DNA from: Pelagerythrobacter aerophilus
Lineage (GTDB): Bacteria; Pseudomonadota; Alphaproteobacteria; Sphingomonadales; Sphingomonadaceae
Reading direction: 5' to 3'
DNA: 64,000 bases
NCBI RefSeq assembly: GCF_003581645.1
Contig: NZ_QXFK01000017.1
Span: 50,214-114,213 of the forward strand
This document shows positions 18,898 through 27,956 of the stretch, one piece after another. Within the stretch, counting starts at the first letter, position 1. The number at the start of each line of letters is the position of its first letter. The position numbers and the translations under genes are program-made. Under the pieces are notes generated by a model. The model was not told where the DNA came from. It did not search any database and worked only from the letters and a program-made list of their open reading frames with translations.

Positions 18898-20484
18898 TCA
18901 GGCCAGGCTGCGGTTCATGAAATCCGCGCAGCGCTCACCGATCATGATGCTGGGTGCATTGGTGTTGCCACCGATGAGCCGAGGCATGATGGAGGCGTCG
19001 GCGACCCACAGGCCGTCGATTCCGCGGGCCTTGAGCGTGGGATCGACCACCACATCCTCGTCCGCGCCCATTCGGCAGGTCCCGACTGGGTGATAGACGG
19101 TGTCGGCCCGGTTGCGGATCAGCTCGTCGAGCGCATCGTCGTCGGCGAGATCGATCGGGTAGCGGTCTTTCGGGCGGTATCCGCTCATCGGCGGGGCGTC
19201 GACGATCCGATGCGACAGCCGCACGCCGGCGCGCAGCACGGCCATGTCGCGCTCGTCGGCGAGAAAGTTGGGATCGATCACCGGAGCCGCGGCCGCATCG
19301 GACGAAGCGAGCCGCACGGTTCCCCGGCTCTCGGGCCGCAGCACGCAGGCGTGGAGCGAGAAGCCGTGGCCTTTGACTTTGGTCCGCCCGTGATCTTCGA
19401 GCATGGCCGGCACGAAGTGCCATTGCACGTCGGGTGCCGGGGAATCGGGCATGACGCGCCAGAACCCGCCCGCCTCGGCATAAGGCGTGGTCATCACGCC
19501 GGTCCGGCGGCGGCGGTGCTCCGCGATTGCCTTCAACATGCGCCATGTGCCGGCGAGGCTGTCGCCGATGAAGTCGCGGCTCTCGGTCTCCCAGCTCGAG
19601 ACGTAGTCGATATGGTCCTGCAAGTCGCTGCCAACTGCGGGGCGATCCCGCACGACCTCGATCCCGTGCTCCCGCAAATGTCCGGCGGGACCGATGCCGG
19701 AGAGCATCAGAATCTGCGGACTGTTGAAGGCGCCGGCGGAGAGCACGACGCCGCCCCGCGCGCGCAGCGTCTCGCGCTTGCCGCCGCGCCGGATGGTCAC
19801 GCCGGTTGCGCGGCCATCCTCGATCATGATCCGCTCCACCAGCGTTCCCGTCATCACCGCAAGGTTCGCGTGATCGCGCAGCGGTTCGACATAGGCCCGC
19901 GCCGCGGACCAGCGCTCGCCGCCCTTCTGGGTCACCTGGTAGAGCCCGAAGCCTTCCTGCTTCGCCCCGTTGAAGTCGTGGTTCACCGGAAGCTGCAGCG
20001 CGGCCGCGCTGTCGACGAAAGCCATGCTGCCGGGGTTGGGCCATTTCTGGTCGGAGACGCATAGGGGGCCGTCGCCGCCATGGAATTCGTCCGCGCCGCG
20101 CACATTGCCCTCGGCGCGCTTGAAGTACGGCAGCACGTCCTTGTACGCCCAACCGGCGCAACCGAGCGCGGCCCAGTTGTCGTAGTCCCATGCGTGCCCG
20201 CGGATATAGATCATCGCGTTGATCGCGCTCGATCCGCCAAGGCCACGCCCGCGCGGCTGATAGCCGGTCCTGCCGTTCAGCCCCTTCTGCGGCACCGTTT
20301 CGTAGCGGTAGTTCGCCGCCTTGGGCAGGAAGGGCATGAAGCCCGGCGTCTTGACCAGGAAGTTGTCGTTCGTCCCGCCCGCTTCGAGCAGGCAGACCTT
20401 GCGCCTGCCGTCCTCCGCCAGCCGCCCGGCGACCGCGCTGCCCGCGCTACCGCCGCCGATCACGATCACGTCGAATTCCGCCAT
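18898..20484 (-). CDS. GMC-family FAD-dependent oxidoreductase (choline/alcohol dehydrogenase type)
   Basis: A 528-residue flavoprotein. GGGSAGSAVAGRLAED near residue 10 is the FAD-binding motif, GRGLGGSSAINAMIYIRG the first GMC signature, GAFNSPQILMLSGIGP the second, and HPVGTCRMG with GGNTNAPSIMIGER near the end carries the catalytic His/Asn pair. GMC enzymes oxidise alcohols to aldehydes; in sphingomonads this branch often acts on long-chain or aromatic alcohols, not choline, and no betaine genes are nearby. It is the last gene of a minus-strand group behind a fatty acid hydroxylase-type protein (24 bp apart), so a lipid or hydrocarbon alcohol is a reasonable guess. Confidence 0.9.
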   Translation of the reverse strand: MAEFDVIVIGGGSAGSAVAGRLAEDGRRKVCLLEAGGTNDNFLVKTPGFMPFLPKAANYRYETVPQKGLNGRTGYQPRGRGLGGSSAINAMIYIRGHAWDYDNWAALGCAGWAYKDVLPYFKRAEGNVRGADEFHGGDGPLCVSDQKWPNPGSMAFVDSAAALQLPVNHDFNGAKQEGFGLYQVTQKGGERWSAARAYVEPLRDHANLAVMTGTLVERIMIEDGRATGVTIRRGGKRETLRARGGVVLSAGAFNSPQILMLSGIGPAGHLREHGIEVVRDRPAVGSDLQDHIDYVSSWETESRDFIGDSLAGTWRMLKAIAEHRRRRTGVMTTPYAEAGGFWRVMPDSPAPDVQWHFVPAMLEDHGRTKVKGHGFSLHACVLRPESRGTVRLASSDAAAAPVIDPNFLADERDMAVLRAGVRLSHRIVDAPPMSGYRPKDRYPIDLADDDALDELIRNRADTVYHPVGTCRMGADEDVVVDPTLKARGIDGLWVADASIMPRLIGGNTNAPSIMIGERCADFMNRSLA

Positions 20485-20508
20485 ATTCCATCCTCCCCGG
20501 GAGAATGG

Positions 20509-21444
20509 TTAGGCAGGCTCGCCCTCCGCGGCAATCGGGTTTTCGTTTGGAACCTTTCGTTCGCCGCCGTGCCCCTGGCGCCAGCGCGCGCGGATCATGT
20601 CCGAAGTTTCGCGGCTGCCATCGTGCGACCAGCCGGGCTCGCGCAGGAGGTAGGACAGCTTGTGTCGCCACGGTGCACGCCAGATGTCCTCCAGCATGCC
20701 GACCCATTCGTGGAACACCGACCACAGCAGGTTGAACGAACCGAGCTGCTTCACGATGCCGTAGCGAATCCGCTCCTCGTCGTTCTCTGGCTCGAAAGTG
20801 CCGAACATCCGGTCCCACACGATGAACACGCCGGCATAGTTGCGGTCGAGGTAGCGCGGGTTGGTCGCGTGGTGCACGCGGTGGTGGCTGGGGGTGTTCA
20901 TCACCGCCTCGAACCAGCGCGGCATCCGCTGAATCGCCTCGGTATGGATCCAGAACTGGTAGATCAGATTGAATCCGGCGCAGATCGCGATCATCGCCGG
21001 GTGGAAACCGACCAGCGCCAGCGGTAGCTTGAACGCGAAGCCGAGCGTGAAGGCGCCGGTCCAGGTCTGCCGTAGCGCGGTGCTGAGGTTGTAGTGCTGG
21101 CTTGAATGATGATTGACGTGGCTGGCCCAGAACCAGCGCACGCGATGCCCCGCGCGGTGGACCCAGTAGTAGGCGAGATCGTCGAGCACGAAGCAGGCGA
21201 TCCACGCCCACCAGGCCCAGCCGATGTCGAACAGACGGTACTCGTAGGCGGCGAGGAAGACGAGCAGGGCGAATCCGCCGAACAGCACGCCGGCGACCGT
21301 ACTGCCGAGCCCGAAGGCGAGGCTCGTCAGCGTGTCTTTCGGTTCATAGGCTTCCGGCCGCCGCTTCCACGCCCACAGCATCTCGGCGAGGACGAGCAGC
21401 ACGAAGGCGGGGATCGCGTAATCGACGGGCGAAAAATCGGGCAT
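20509..21444 (-). CDS. Sterol desaturase / fatty acid hydroxylase family membrane protein
   Basis: A membrane di-iron enzyme of 311 residues with about four hydrophobic segments in the first 170 residues. The eight-histidine metal signature is complete: HRAGH (96-100), HVNHH (109-113) and HHRVHH (187-192), plus further His on the way. Members insert a hydroxyl group or double bond in sterols, fatty acids, carotenoids or ether lipids; here the substrate is unknown. The ATG at 21444 is used; the longer upstream frame is arginine-rich and overlaps the previous gene. It lies between a small membrane protein and a GMC oxidoreductase on the same strand, suggesting that a hydroxylated lipid product is then oxidised. 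Confidence 0.9.
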   Translation of the reverse strand: MPDFSPVDYAIPAFVLLVLAEMLWAWKRRPEAYEPKDTLTSLAFGLGSTVAGVLFGGFALLVFLAAYEYRLFDIGWAWWAWIACFVLDDLAYYWVHRAGHRVRWFWASHVNHHSSQHYNLSTALRQTWTGAFTLGFAFKLPLALVGFHPAMIAICAGFNLIYQFWIHTEAIQRMPRWFEAVMNTPSHHRVHHATNPRYLDRNYAGVFIVWDRMFGTFEPENDEERIRYGIVKQLGSFNLLWSVFHEWVGMLEDIWRAPWRHKLSYLLREPGWSHDGSRETSDMIRARWRQGHGGERKVPNENPIAAEGEPA

Positions 21445-21455
21445 GATGGACCGGT

Positions 21456-21854
21456 TCACAGCCTCCTGAGGCTTGCTGCCCAATACTGCGCCTGCGCGCC
21501 GAGGTCGAGCGTGACTTCGCCGAAGCGTCTCTCCGCCGTACCGACGACGAGCAGGTTCCGGTCGAGCCGCGCATGGGTATGGTCGGTCAGCAGCCGGGCA
21601 GCGAAGTGCGCCCCGTGGCGGCGTAGCAGCAGGACGCGATCGCCCGCGTCGCGCAGCAGCGCAGCATGGCCCGACCGGTCGATCGCCACGTCGACCGCCT
21701 CGAACCCGTACACCGCCTCTTCCGCCAGTTCGCGCGCATGGGCCTCGTCGCGGATCCGCAAGTCGCCACCGAGACGGAGCTTCCAGGCAAGCCCAGCGAG
21801 CGCGAGGATCGCAAGAAGCGAGCCGCCGAGGCGCAGGAGGAGGTCGAGGTCCAT
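21456..21854 (-). CDS. Small membrane-anchored hypothetical protein
   Basis: A protein of 132 residues. One N-terminal hydrophobic helix (LLLRLGGSLLAILALAGLAW) is followed by a soluble domain rich in charged residues, with repeated HARxL-type segments and a C-terminus LGAQAQYWAASL. I recognise no family. It starts the minus-strand group that continues with the sterol desaturase-type protein 11 bp downstream, and is divergent from the M20 amidohydrolase across 98 bp. An ATG 21 bp further up is possible. Function unknown; co-transcription suggests a role near the membrane enzyme. Confidence 0.65.
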   Translation of the reverse strand: MDLDLLLRLGGSLLAILALAGLAWKLRLGGDLRIRDEAHARELAEEAVYGFEAVDVAIDRSGHAALLRDAGDRVLLLRRHGAHFAARLLTDHTHARLDRNLLVVGTAERRFGEVTLDLGAQAQYWAASLRRL

Positions 21855-21952
21855 CGCTCGCGATCTGCCACGCACCCGCGGACCTGTCGAGCGGTCGACG
21901 TTTGCAAATCGGCAGGCGCGCTTTAGACCGTCCCCGACAGAGGGAGAGATCG

Positions 21953-23374
21953 ATGAGGAAAGCCGCGTTTCTGTTCGCCGCCGCTGCGCTGGTGGCGCAG
22001 CCTGCCTTCGCGCAGACGTTCGATGCCGTGGAGGCGGTCGACGCGCAATACGACCGCACCGAACGGGTTGCGCGTCAGCTCTGGGAATGGGCGGAGGTCG
22101 GCTATCAGGAAACGAAGTCGAGCGCGCTGCTTCAGTCGGAGCTCGAGGCCAACGGCTTCACGGTGAAGAAAGGCGTCGCCGGCATCCCTACGGCGTTCGT
22201 CGCCGAATACGGCAACGAAGGTCCGGTGATTGCCGTTCTCGGCGAGTTCGATGCCTTGCCGGGCCTCAGCCAGTCGGCCTCGCCGCTGCGCGAGGCTGTG
22301 ACCGGCAAGCACGCGGCGCACGCCTGCGGGCACAACCTGTTCGGTGCCGGCTCGCTCACCGCCGCCATCGCCGTGAAGCAATGGCTAGAGGCGACCGGTA
22401 CCCCCGGCCGCATCCGGTTCTACGGCACCCCGGCCGAAGAAGGCGGATCGGGCAAAGTCTACATGACGCGCGCGGGGCTGTTCGACGACGTGGACATCGC
22501 GATCCACTGGCATGCCGACGACGAGAATAGCGCAGCGGCGCAGACCAGCCTCGCCAATCGCTCGGCCAAGTTCCGCTTCCGCGGACGCTCCGCGCATGCC
22601 GCGGGCGCGCCGGAGCAGGGCCGCTCGGCGCTCGACGGGGTCGAGGCGATGAACATGATGGTCAACATGATGCGCGAACACACGACGATGGATTCGCGCA
22701 TCCACTACGTCATCACCGAAGGCGGAACCGCGCCGAATGTGATCCCCGACTTCGCCGAGGTGTTCTATTACGTGCGCCATTCGGACACCGCCGAGGTCGA
22801 GGCGATGTGGAAGCGGCTCGAAGCCGCCGCGCAAGGTGCCGCCATGGGCACCGGGACCGAAGTCGAATGGGAGATCATCCACGGCAACAACCCGCTGCTG
22901 GTGAACGAGACGCTGGCAAAGATGATGGACGCCAAGCTGCGGCGCGTCGGCGGCGTCGAATATACGGCGGAAGAACGGGGCTGGGCCGAGCAGCTTTCAA
23001 AGAGTTTGGGCGATGCGGCCGAGCCGCTTGCCAGCGCGGGTGAGATACAGCCGTACAAGAAGTCGCTCGGCTACGGTTCGACCGATGTCGGCGACGTTTC
23101 CTGGGCCACGCCCACGGTGGGCCTGCGCATCGCCACATGGGTGCCCGGCACATCGGCACACAGCTGGCAGTCGGCGGCGGCGAGCGGCACGACGATCGGC
23201 TACAAGGGCGCACAACTGGCGGCCAAGACGATGACGCTGGCCGCGATCGAGCTCTACACCAACCCCGAGCTTCGTGCGCAGGCCCGCGCCGAGTTCGACG
23301 CGGCTCGCGGGGAAAACTACGAGTACCGCTCGCTGCTCGGCGACCGTGATCCGCCGCTCGATTTCCGCAAGTGA
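21953..23374 (+). CDS. Secreted M20-family amidohydrolase (AbgB-like)
   Basis: A 473-residue zinc peptidase-fold hydrolase with a signal peptide (MRKAAFLFAAAALVAQPAFA, cleavage about residue 20), so periplasmic. LGEFDALPGLS, HACGHN (123-128) and PAEEGG (160-165) are the M20D/aminobenzoyl-glutamate hydrolase signatures, and AIHWHAD and the final AHSWQS complete the metal site. Relatives cleave p-aminobenzoyl-glutamate or N-acyl amino acids; an exported version probably salvages extracellular acyl-amino acids. The ATG at 21953 is preceded by GGGAGA. Stand-alone, convergent with the phosphatase gene (stops adjacent). Confidence 0.9.
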   Translation: MRKAAFLFAAAALVAQPAFAQTFDAVEAVDAQYDRTERVARQLWEWAEVGYQETKSSALLQSELEANGFTVKKGVAGIPTAFVAEYGNEGPVIAVLGEFDALPGLSQSASPLREAVTGKHAAHACGHNLFGAGSLTAAIAVKQWLEATGTPGRIRFYGTPAEEGGSGKVYMTRAGLFDDVDIAIHWHADDENSAAAQTSLANRSAKFRFRGRSAHAAGAPEQGRSALDGVEAMNMMVNMMREHTTMDSRIHYVITEGGTAPNVIPDFAEVFYYVRHSDTAEVEAMWKRLEAAAQGAAMGTGTEVEWEIIHGNNPLLVNETLAKMMDAKLRRVGGVEYTAEERGWAEQLSKSLGDAAEPLASAGEIQPYKKSLGYGSTDVGDVSWATPTVGLRIATWVPGTSAHSWQSAAASGTTIGYKGAQLAAKTMTLAAIELYTNPELRAQARAEFDAARGENYEYRSLLGDRDPPLDFRK

Positions 23375-23815
23375 TCAGCCGCGGGCGCGGGCGGCGAGCA
23401 TGTCGATCGCCGGGCGCACCGGCGTGATATCGTAGCCCGCGGCGGCGGCGGCGGCGGCGATCTCTTCCGGATCGCGCCCGTCTTGCGCCTGAGCAAGCGA
23501 CCACAGCAGTGTGGAACGCGTGCCCGAGCGGCAATAGGCAAGCACTTTGCCGTTCGCCTCCGCGAGCGCATCGGCCATCGCTTGCACTTGCCGTTCGCCG
23601 AAGCCCGAGCCGCCGATGGGGATGGCGATATAGTCGAGCCCAGCGGCGCGCGCCGCGGCTTCGATTTCGGCGCCCGGGGTCTGGTCCTCCGATTCGCCAT
23701 CGGGTCGGTTGTTGATCACCAGCGTCACCCCTTCGGCCCGGGCCGCCGCGATGTCTTCCAGGTCGATCTGCGGGCTCGCGAGAACCGTGTCGCTCAGCGT
23801 GCGGAAATCGCTCAT
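23375..23815 (-). CDS. TIGR01244/DUF442-type phosphatase-like sulfur transferase
   Basis: A 146-residue protein of the beta-lactamase-hydrolase-like phosphatase family. The catalytic loop CRSGTRS (residues 95-101) follows the CX5R pattern of protein tyrosine phosphatases and rhodaneses, and NNRPDGES near residue 36 is the second family motif. Known members occur fused to sulfide dioxygenase-like hydrolases and are linked to sulfide handling; this is a free-standing domain. It overlaps the upstream terC-like gene by 4 bases, so both are made from one transcript. Confidence 0.85.
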   Translation of the reverse strand: MSDFRTLSDTVLASPQIDLEDIAAARAEGVTLVINNRPDGESEDQTPGAEIEAAARAAGLDYIAIPIGGSGFGERQVQAMADALAEANGKVLAYCRSGTRSTLLWSLAQAQDGRDPEEIAAAAAAAGYDITPVRPAIDMLAARARG

Positions 23816-24618
23816 TGCGATGTCTCCCGTGCGGTCTTCGCGCGCCGGTTGCGCTGCATCATGTTGAGCAGCTCGACCCCGACCGAGAAGGCCATAGCGG
23901 CGTAGATGTAACCTTTGGGAACGTGGAACCCGAAGCCGTCGGCGATCAGCACCAGGCCGATCATCACCAGGAAGGCGAGCGCGAGCATCACCAGCGTCGG
24001 GTTCTTCTCGATGAAGCGGGCCAGCGGATCGGCGGCGATCATCATGATACCGACGGTGATCACCACGGCGGTCACCATGATGGGAATATCGTCGGTCATG
24101 CCCACCGCGGTGAGGATCGAATCGACCGAGAAGACGATATCGATCGCGACGATCTGCGCGATCACCGCGCCGAAAGTGGCGGTCGCCGCAGCCGCGATGC
24201 CGGGCGTCTTGTCGAGCAGGTCGCCCGAAGGATCGGCAGGCTCCATCGAGTGGTGGATTTCCTTGGTCGCCTTCCACAGCAGAAAGAGACCGCCGATGAG
24301 CAGGATCATATCTCGGCCGGAGAACGCGGTCTCGAAGCTGGGCTCACCGTACTGGTTGGGCGCGCCCTCCAGCCCGAGATCGAACAGCGGCGTCTGCAGC
24401 GTCACGATCCAGCCGATCAGCATAAGCAGGCCGATCCGCATGATGAGAGCGAGCATGAGTCCGATGCGGCGCGCGCGCTGTTGCTGGTGCTCGGGCAGCT
24501 TGTTCGACAGGATCGCGATGAAGATCAGATTGTCGACCCCGAGGACGACCTCGAGTGCGATCAGGGTGAGCAATGCTGCCCATGCGGCCGGGTCGGAAAG
24601 GAGCGCGACGATGTCCAT
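23812..24618 (-). CDS. TerC-family integral membrane protein
   Basis: A protein of 268 residues with seven predicted membrane helices. [11 protein letters not shown] in the first helix and DIVFSVDSI in a later one carry the buried acidic residues of TerC/Alx proteins, which handle metal ions (manganese export in studied members) and were first linked to tellurite resistance. The ATG at 24618 is chosen; 29 codons upstream are open but would destroy the N-terminal membrane topology. Next to the phosphatase gene with ATGA overlap. Physiological ion unknown. Confidence 0.88.
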   Translation of the reverse strand: MDIVALLSDPAAWAALLTLIALEVVLGVDNLIFIAILSNKLPEHQQQRARRIGLMLALIMRIGLLMLIGWIVTLQTPLFDLGLEGAPNQYGEPSFETAFSGRDMILLIGGLFLLWKATKEIHHSMEPADPSGDLLDKTPGIAAAATATFGAVIAQIVAIDIVFSVDSILTAVGMTDDIPIMVTAVVITVGIMMIAADPLARFIEKNPTLVMLALAFLVMIGLVLIADGFGFHVPKGYIYAAMAFSVGVELLNMMQRNRRAKTARETSQ

Positions 24619-24880
24619 GCGCGCCTGATGCCCCAAGCGCGAGTCGCAGGCAAGCGTCCCTGAGAGCGCGAGGCGCAATGCCAAAATGTCACAATTTCGC
24701 GCCAAGGTGGGCGAAGCCGTTAAATCATTCGCGTGGGCATAATTTCTGCGCTATGGTTGGCGTTTGGCAGGTGGGGACCCAGCGCTTTTGCGTGTTGGCC
24801 ACCGACGTGACCTTGCCGGGGCCCGTCCGTCCGGTAGGCATGGGAGAGTTCGGGGGCGGTGCGAAGGTACGTGTTGAACT
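24619..24880. other. Divergent intergenic region with probable cold-shock leader
   Basis: 262 bp between the terC-like gene and the cold-shock gene, less GC-rich than its surroundings from 24670 to 24760. A CATAAT at 24738-24743 could be a -10 element for the rightward gene, but no good -35 is seen. If it is used, the cold-shock mRNA would have a leader of about 130 bases; long structured leaders are known for cold-shock genes. No strong Shine-Dalgarno precedes the ATG at 24881, which fits translation controlled by leader structure. Confidence 0.3.
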
Positions 24881-25657
24881 ATGGGTTACGATAGAGGCCG
24901 CCGGGGTCGCGGACGCGACAAGCGCGATGGTTTCGGTGAAGACGGGTTCGATCCTTTCGGTGGACCCGGCGGAGATTTCGGACAGGGCGGTTTCGGCGGC
25001 GATCGGTTCGGCGGCGGTGACCGCTTCGGTGGCGGCGGCGATCGCTTCGGCGGTGGCAGCGGCGGCGGAGGCGGTGGCCGTTTCGGCGGCGACCGCGGCG
25101 GACCACGCGGCGGCGGTGGCGGTGGCGGCGGTTTCAGCCGCATGCCGGCGCAGGTCGTCGGCACCGGCAAGGGCACGGTCAAGTTCTTCAATGGACAGAA
25201 GGGTTTCGGCTTCATCCAGCAGGAAGGCGGCGGTGAGGACGTGTTCGTCCATATCAGCGCGGTCGAACGTGCCGGCCTCGAAGGTCTCGGCGAGGGGCAG
25301 GAGCTCGAATTCAACCTGGTCGATCGCGGCGGCAAGATTTCGGCGCAGGATCTGCAGATCGTCGGCGACGTCGTGCCGGTGCAGGCGCGCAGCGACCGCG
25401 AGGATCGCGGCGGCGGCGCTCCGCAGCGCGAGCTGACCGGAGAGAAGGCGACCGGTACGGTCAAGTTCTTCAACGCGATGAAGGGCTTCGGCTTCCTCGT
25501 CCGCGACGACGGACAGCCGGATGCGTTCGTCCACATCAGCGCAGTCGAGCGTTCCGGGCTATCCGCCATCAACGAGGGCGAGCGCTACGAGTTCGATCTC
25601 GAGGTCGACCGACGAGGTAAGCACTCGGCGGTCAACCTGGTGCCCGTCCAGGGCTGA
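24881..25657 (+). CDS. Two-domain cold-shock protein with glycine-rich N-terminal tail
   Basis: A 258-residue protein. Residues 1-88 are low complexity: RG-rich at the start ([14 protein letters not shown]), then repeated DRFGGG units and long glycine runs. Cold-shock domain 1 spans about 95-162 ([15 protein letters not shown], then [10 protein letters not shown]), domain 2 about 190-256 ([24 protein letters not shown]). Both have the aromatic RNA-binding motifs RNP1 (KGFGF) and RNP2 (VFVHIS/AFVHIS). Double-domain cold-shock proteins are usual in alphaproteobacteria, but the DRFGG/RG tail is not a standard part. It should bind single-stranded RNA as a chaperone. A GGC/GGT-rich codon tract encodes the tail. 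Confidence 0.9.
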   Translation: MGYDRGRRGRGRDKRDGFGEDGFDPFGGPGGDFGQGGFGGDRFGGGDRFGGGGDRFGGGSGGGGGGRFGGDRGGPRGGGGGGGGFSRMPAQVVGTGKGTVKFFNGQKGFGFIQQEGGGEDVFVHISAVERAGLEGLGEGQELEFNLVDRGGKISAQDLQIVGDVVPVQARSDREDRGGGAPQRELTGEKATGTVKFFNAMKGFGFLVRDDGQPDAFVHISAVERSGLSAINEGERYEFDLEVDRRGKHSAVNLVPVQG

Positions 25658-25714
25658 CACGCTCGCTTCCCGCCCGATGTTTGACCGGGCCACGGCGAAA
25701 ATCTAGACGGTGCG

Positions 25715-25753
25715 AATGGCGGCTCCGGGGCATAAGCTCGGGGGGCCGCCATT
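25715..25753 (+). terminator. Hairpin, possible terminator of the cold-shock gene
   Basis: AATGGCGGC at 25715-25723 pairs perfectly with GCCGCCATT at 25745-25753 over a 21-base loop, followed by TGTCGTTT, a poor T-tract. It lies 57 bp after the cold-shock stop and 36 bp before argD. It may terminate the upstream message or act in the argD leader. Confidence 0.4.
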
Positions 25754-25789
25754 TGTCGTTTCCCGATCCCGATTCGAAGGATTCTGCCA

Positions 25790-26980
25790 ATGTCGATCAC
25801 CCCGCTCATGCCCGTCTATCCCCGCTGCGGTGTGCGCCCGGTGCGCGGCGATCACTGCCATCTGATCGACGAGGACGGCACGCGCTATCTCGATTTCGCG
25901 AGCGGCATCGCGGTCAACCTGCTCGGACACAGTCACGAAGGGTTGATCGGCGCCATTCAGCGCCAGGCGGCGACGCTGATGCACGTCTCCAACCTTTACG
26001 GCAGCCCCCAGGGTGAGGCGCTGGCGCAGCGGCTGGTGGACAAGACTTTCGCCGACACGGTGTTCTTCACCAACTCGGGCGCGGAGGCGGTCGAGTGCGC
26101 GATCAAGACCGCACGCGCCTACCATCAGGCGGCAGGCAGCGAAAACCGGCATGAACTGATCACTTTCACCAGCGCCTTCCACGGGCGGACGATGGCGACC
26201 ATCAGCGCCTCCAATCAGGAGAAGATGCACAAGGGCTTCATGCCCCTGCTGGGTGGGTTCAAGTACGTCGAGTTCGACGACCTCGAAGGCGCGAAGGCGG
26301 CGATCGGCCCGAACACCGCCGGTTTCCTGGTCGAGCCGATCCAGGGGGAGGGCGGTATTCGCCCCGCATCGGACGCGTTCATGAAGGGGCTGCGCACCCT
26401 CGCGGACGAGAACGATCTGATGCTGGTGCTCGACGAGGTTCAGTGCGGCGTTGCGCGCACGGGCAAGCTCTACGCCTACGAGCACTACGGGATCGAGCCC
26501 GACATTCTCGCCACCGCGAAGGGCATCGGGGGCGGCTTTCCCCTCGGTGCATGTCTCGCGACCGAGAAGGCCGCGCGCGGCATGGGCTTCGGGACGCACG
26601 GCTCCACCTACGGTGGCAACCCGCTGGCGATGGCGGCGGGCACGGCGGTGATGGACGCGGTCGCGAACGACGAATTCCTCGCCGAAGTAACCGAGAAGGG
26701 CGAACGCATCCGCACCCGGCTCGAGCAGTTCATCGGCAACTATCCCGACTTGTTCGAGCTCGTGCGCGGCAAGGGGCTGATGCTCGGCCTCAAGATGAAG
26801 GTCGAGAGCCGGCCGTTCTTCGCCCACTTGCGCGATAACCATCAGTTGCTGACCGTTGCGGCGGGCGACAACACCCTGCGTGTCCTGCCGCCGCTGGTGA
26901 TCGGCGATGCCGAGATCGAGGAGTTCTTCGACAAGCTCTCCGCCGGCGCCGCCGACTACGCAGTCCCCGAGCCGGCCTGA
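25790..26980 (+). CDS. argD: Acetylornithine aminotransferase
   Basis: A PLP enzyme of 396 residues (class III transaminase) converting N-acetylglutamate semialdehyde to N-acetylornithine; it may also serve lysine synthesis as succinyl-DAP transaminase. [14 protein letters not shown] is the cofactor-phosphate region, [10 protein letters not shown] precedes the [16 protein letters not shown] aspartate, and the Schiff-base lysine is in [14 protein letters not shown]. The stop shares one base with argF (TGATG), so the two arginine enzymes are co-translated. The ATG at 25790 gives the family start [12 protein letters not shown]. Confidence 0.95.
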   Translation: MSITPLMPVYPRCGVRPVRGDHCHLIDEDGTRYLDFASGIAVNLLGHSHEGLIGAIQRQAATLMHVSNLYGSPQGEALAQRLVDKTFADTVFFTNSGAEAVECAIKTARAYHQAAGSENRHELITFTSAFHGRTMATISASNQEKMHKGFMPLLGGFKYVEFDDLEGAKAAIGPNTAGFLVEPIQGEGGIRPASDAFMKGLRTLADENDLMLVLDEVQCGVARTGKLYAYEHYGIEPDILATAKGIGGGFPLGACLATEKAARGMGFGTHGSTYGGNPLAMAAGTAVMDAVANDEFLAEVTEKGERIRTRLEQFIGNYPDLFELVRGKGLMLGLKMKVESRPFFAHLRDNHQLLTVAAGDNTLRVLPPLVIGDAEIEEFFDKLSAGAADYAVPEPA

Positions 26981-27909
26981 TGGCCGTCCGCCACTTCCTC
27001 GACCTGTCGGACGCGGGGACCGATGCGCTTGCCGCAATGATCGACGACGCGCAGCAGCGCAAGGCCGCGCGCTGCGAGTGGCCCCGGGGCAAGGCCGATG
27101 CCGACGCTCCGCTCGCCGGGCACGTGCTGGCGATGGTGTTCGAGAAGAACTCGACCCGCACCCGGGTCAGCTTCGATATCGCCATGCGCCAGCTCGGCGG
27201 ATCGACCCTGGTGCTCGATTCGGTTTCCAGCCAGCTCGGCCGAGGCGAGTCGATCGCCGATACTGCGCGCGTCCTAAGCCGCATGGCTGACGCGATCATG
27301 CTCCGCACCGACGATCACGCAAAGGCGGAGGAGATGGCGCGCCATGCCAGCGTGCCGGTGATCAACGGCCTGACGGACCGGTCGCATCCGTGCCAGATCG
27401 TCGCCGATCTCCTCACCGTGATCGAACACGGCAAGCCGCTGCCCGGGCTCGAACTCGCCTGGTTCGGCGACGGCAACAACGTGCTGCATTCGATTCTGGA
27501 GGCGGCCGGGCTGTTCAAGTTCAACGTCCGCGTCGCTACCCCGCCCGGCTACGAGCCCGATGGTAAATTCGTGGAGGCCGCTCGGGCGAACGGAGCGCAG
27601 ATACGGCTGACGAACGACGCGGCCGAAGCCGCGGAGGGTGCCGACATCCTCGTGACCGACACCTGGGTCTCCATGGGACAGGAGCATGCCGAGGCGAAGC
27701 TGGCGGCGATGGCGCCGTTCCAGGTGGACGAGGCGCTGATGGCACGCGCCAAGCCCGAGGCGCGCTTCCTCCACTGCCTGCCCGCGCATGTGGGCGAGGA
27801 AGTGAGCGAAGGAGTGTTCGAAGGCCCGCAAGCGGTCGTGTTCGACGAGGCGGAGAACCGCATTCACGCGCAGAAGTCGGTCCTGCTCTGGTGCTTCGGA
27901 AAGCTTTGA
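26980..27909 (+). CDS. argF: Ornithine carbamoyltransferase
   Basis: Makes citrulline from ornithine and carbamoyl phosphate. The protein has 309 residues. STRTR at 58-62 is the carbamoyl phosphate loop, HPCQI the second phosphate motif, and HCLPAH near the C-terminus carries the catalytic cysteine. DTWVSMGQE (the SMG loop) marks ornithine and not aspartate or putrescine as the acceptor. Directly follows argD with a one-base overlap; hslO follows at 47 bp on the same strand. Confidence 0.97.
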   Translation: MAVRHFLDLSDAGTDALAAMIDDAQQRKAARCEWPRGKADADAPLAGHVLAMVFEKNSTRTRVSFDIAMRQLGGSTLVLDSVSSQLGRGESIADTARVLSRMADAIMLRTDDHAKAEEMARHASVPVINGLTDRSHPCQIVADLLTVIEHGKPLPGLELAWFGDGNNVLHSILEAAGLFKFNVRVATPPGYEPDGKFVEAARANGAQIRLTNDAAEAAEGADILVTDTWVSMGQEHAEAKLAAMAPFQVDEALMARAKPEARFLHCLPAHVGEEVSEGVFEGPQAVVFDEAENRIHAQKSVLLWCFGKL

Positions 27910-27956
27910 GAGCGCTGGTGCCTTACTTTCGCTGACTCTCTGCCCATATGCGCGGC

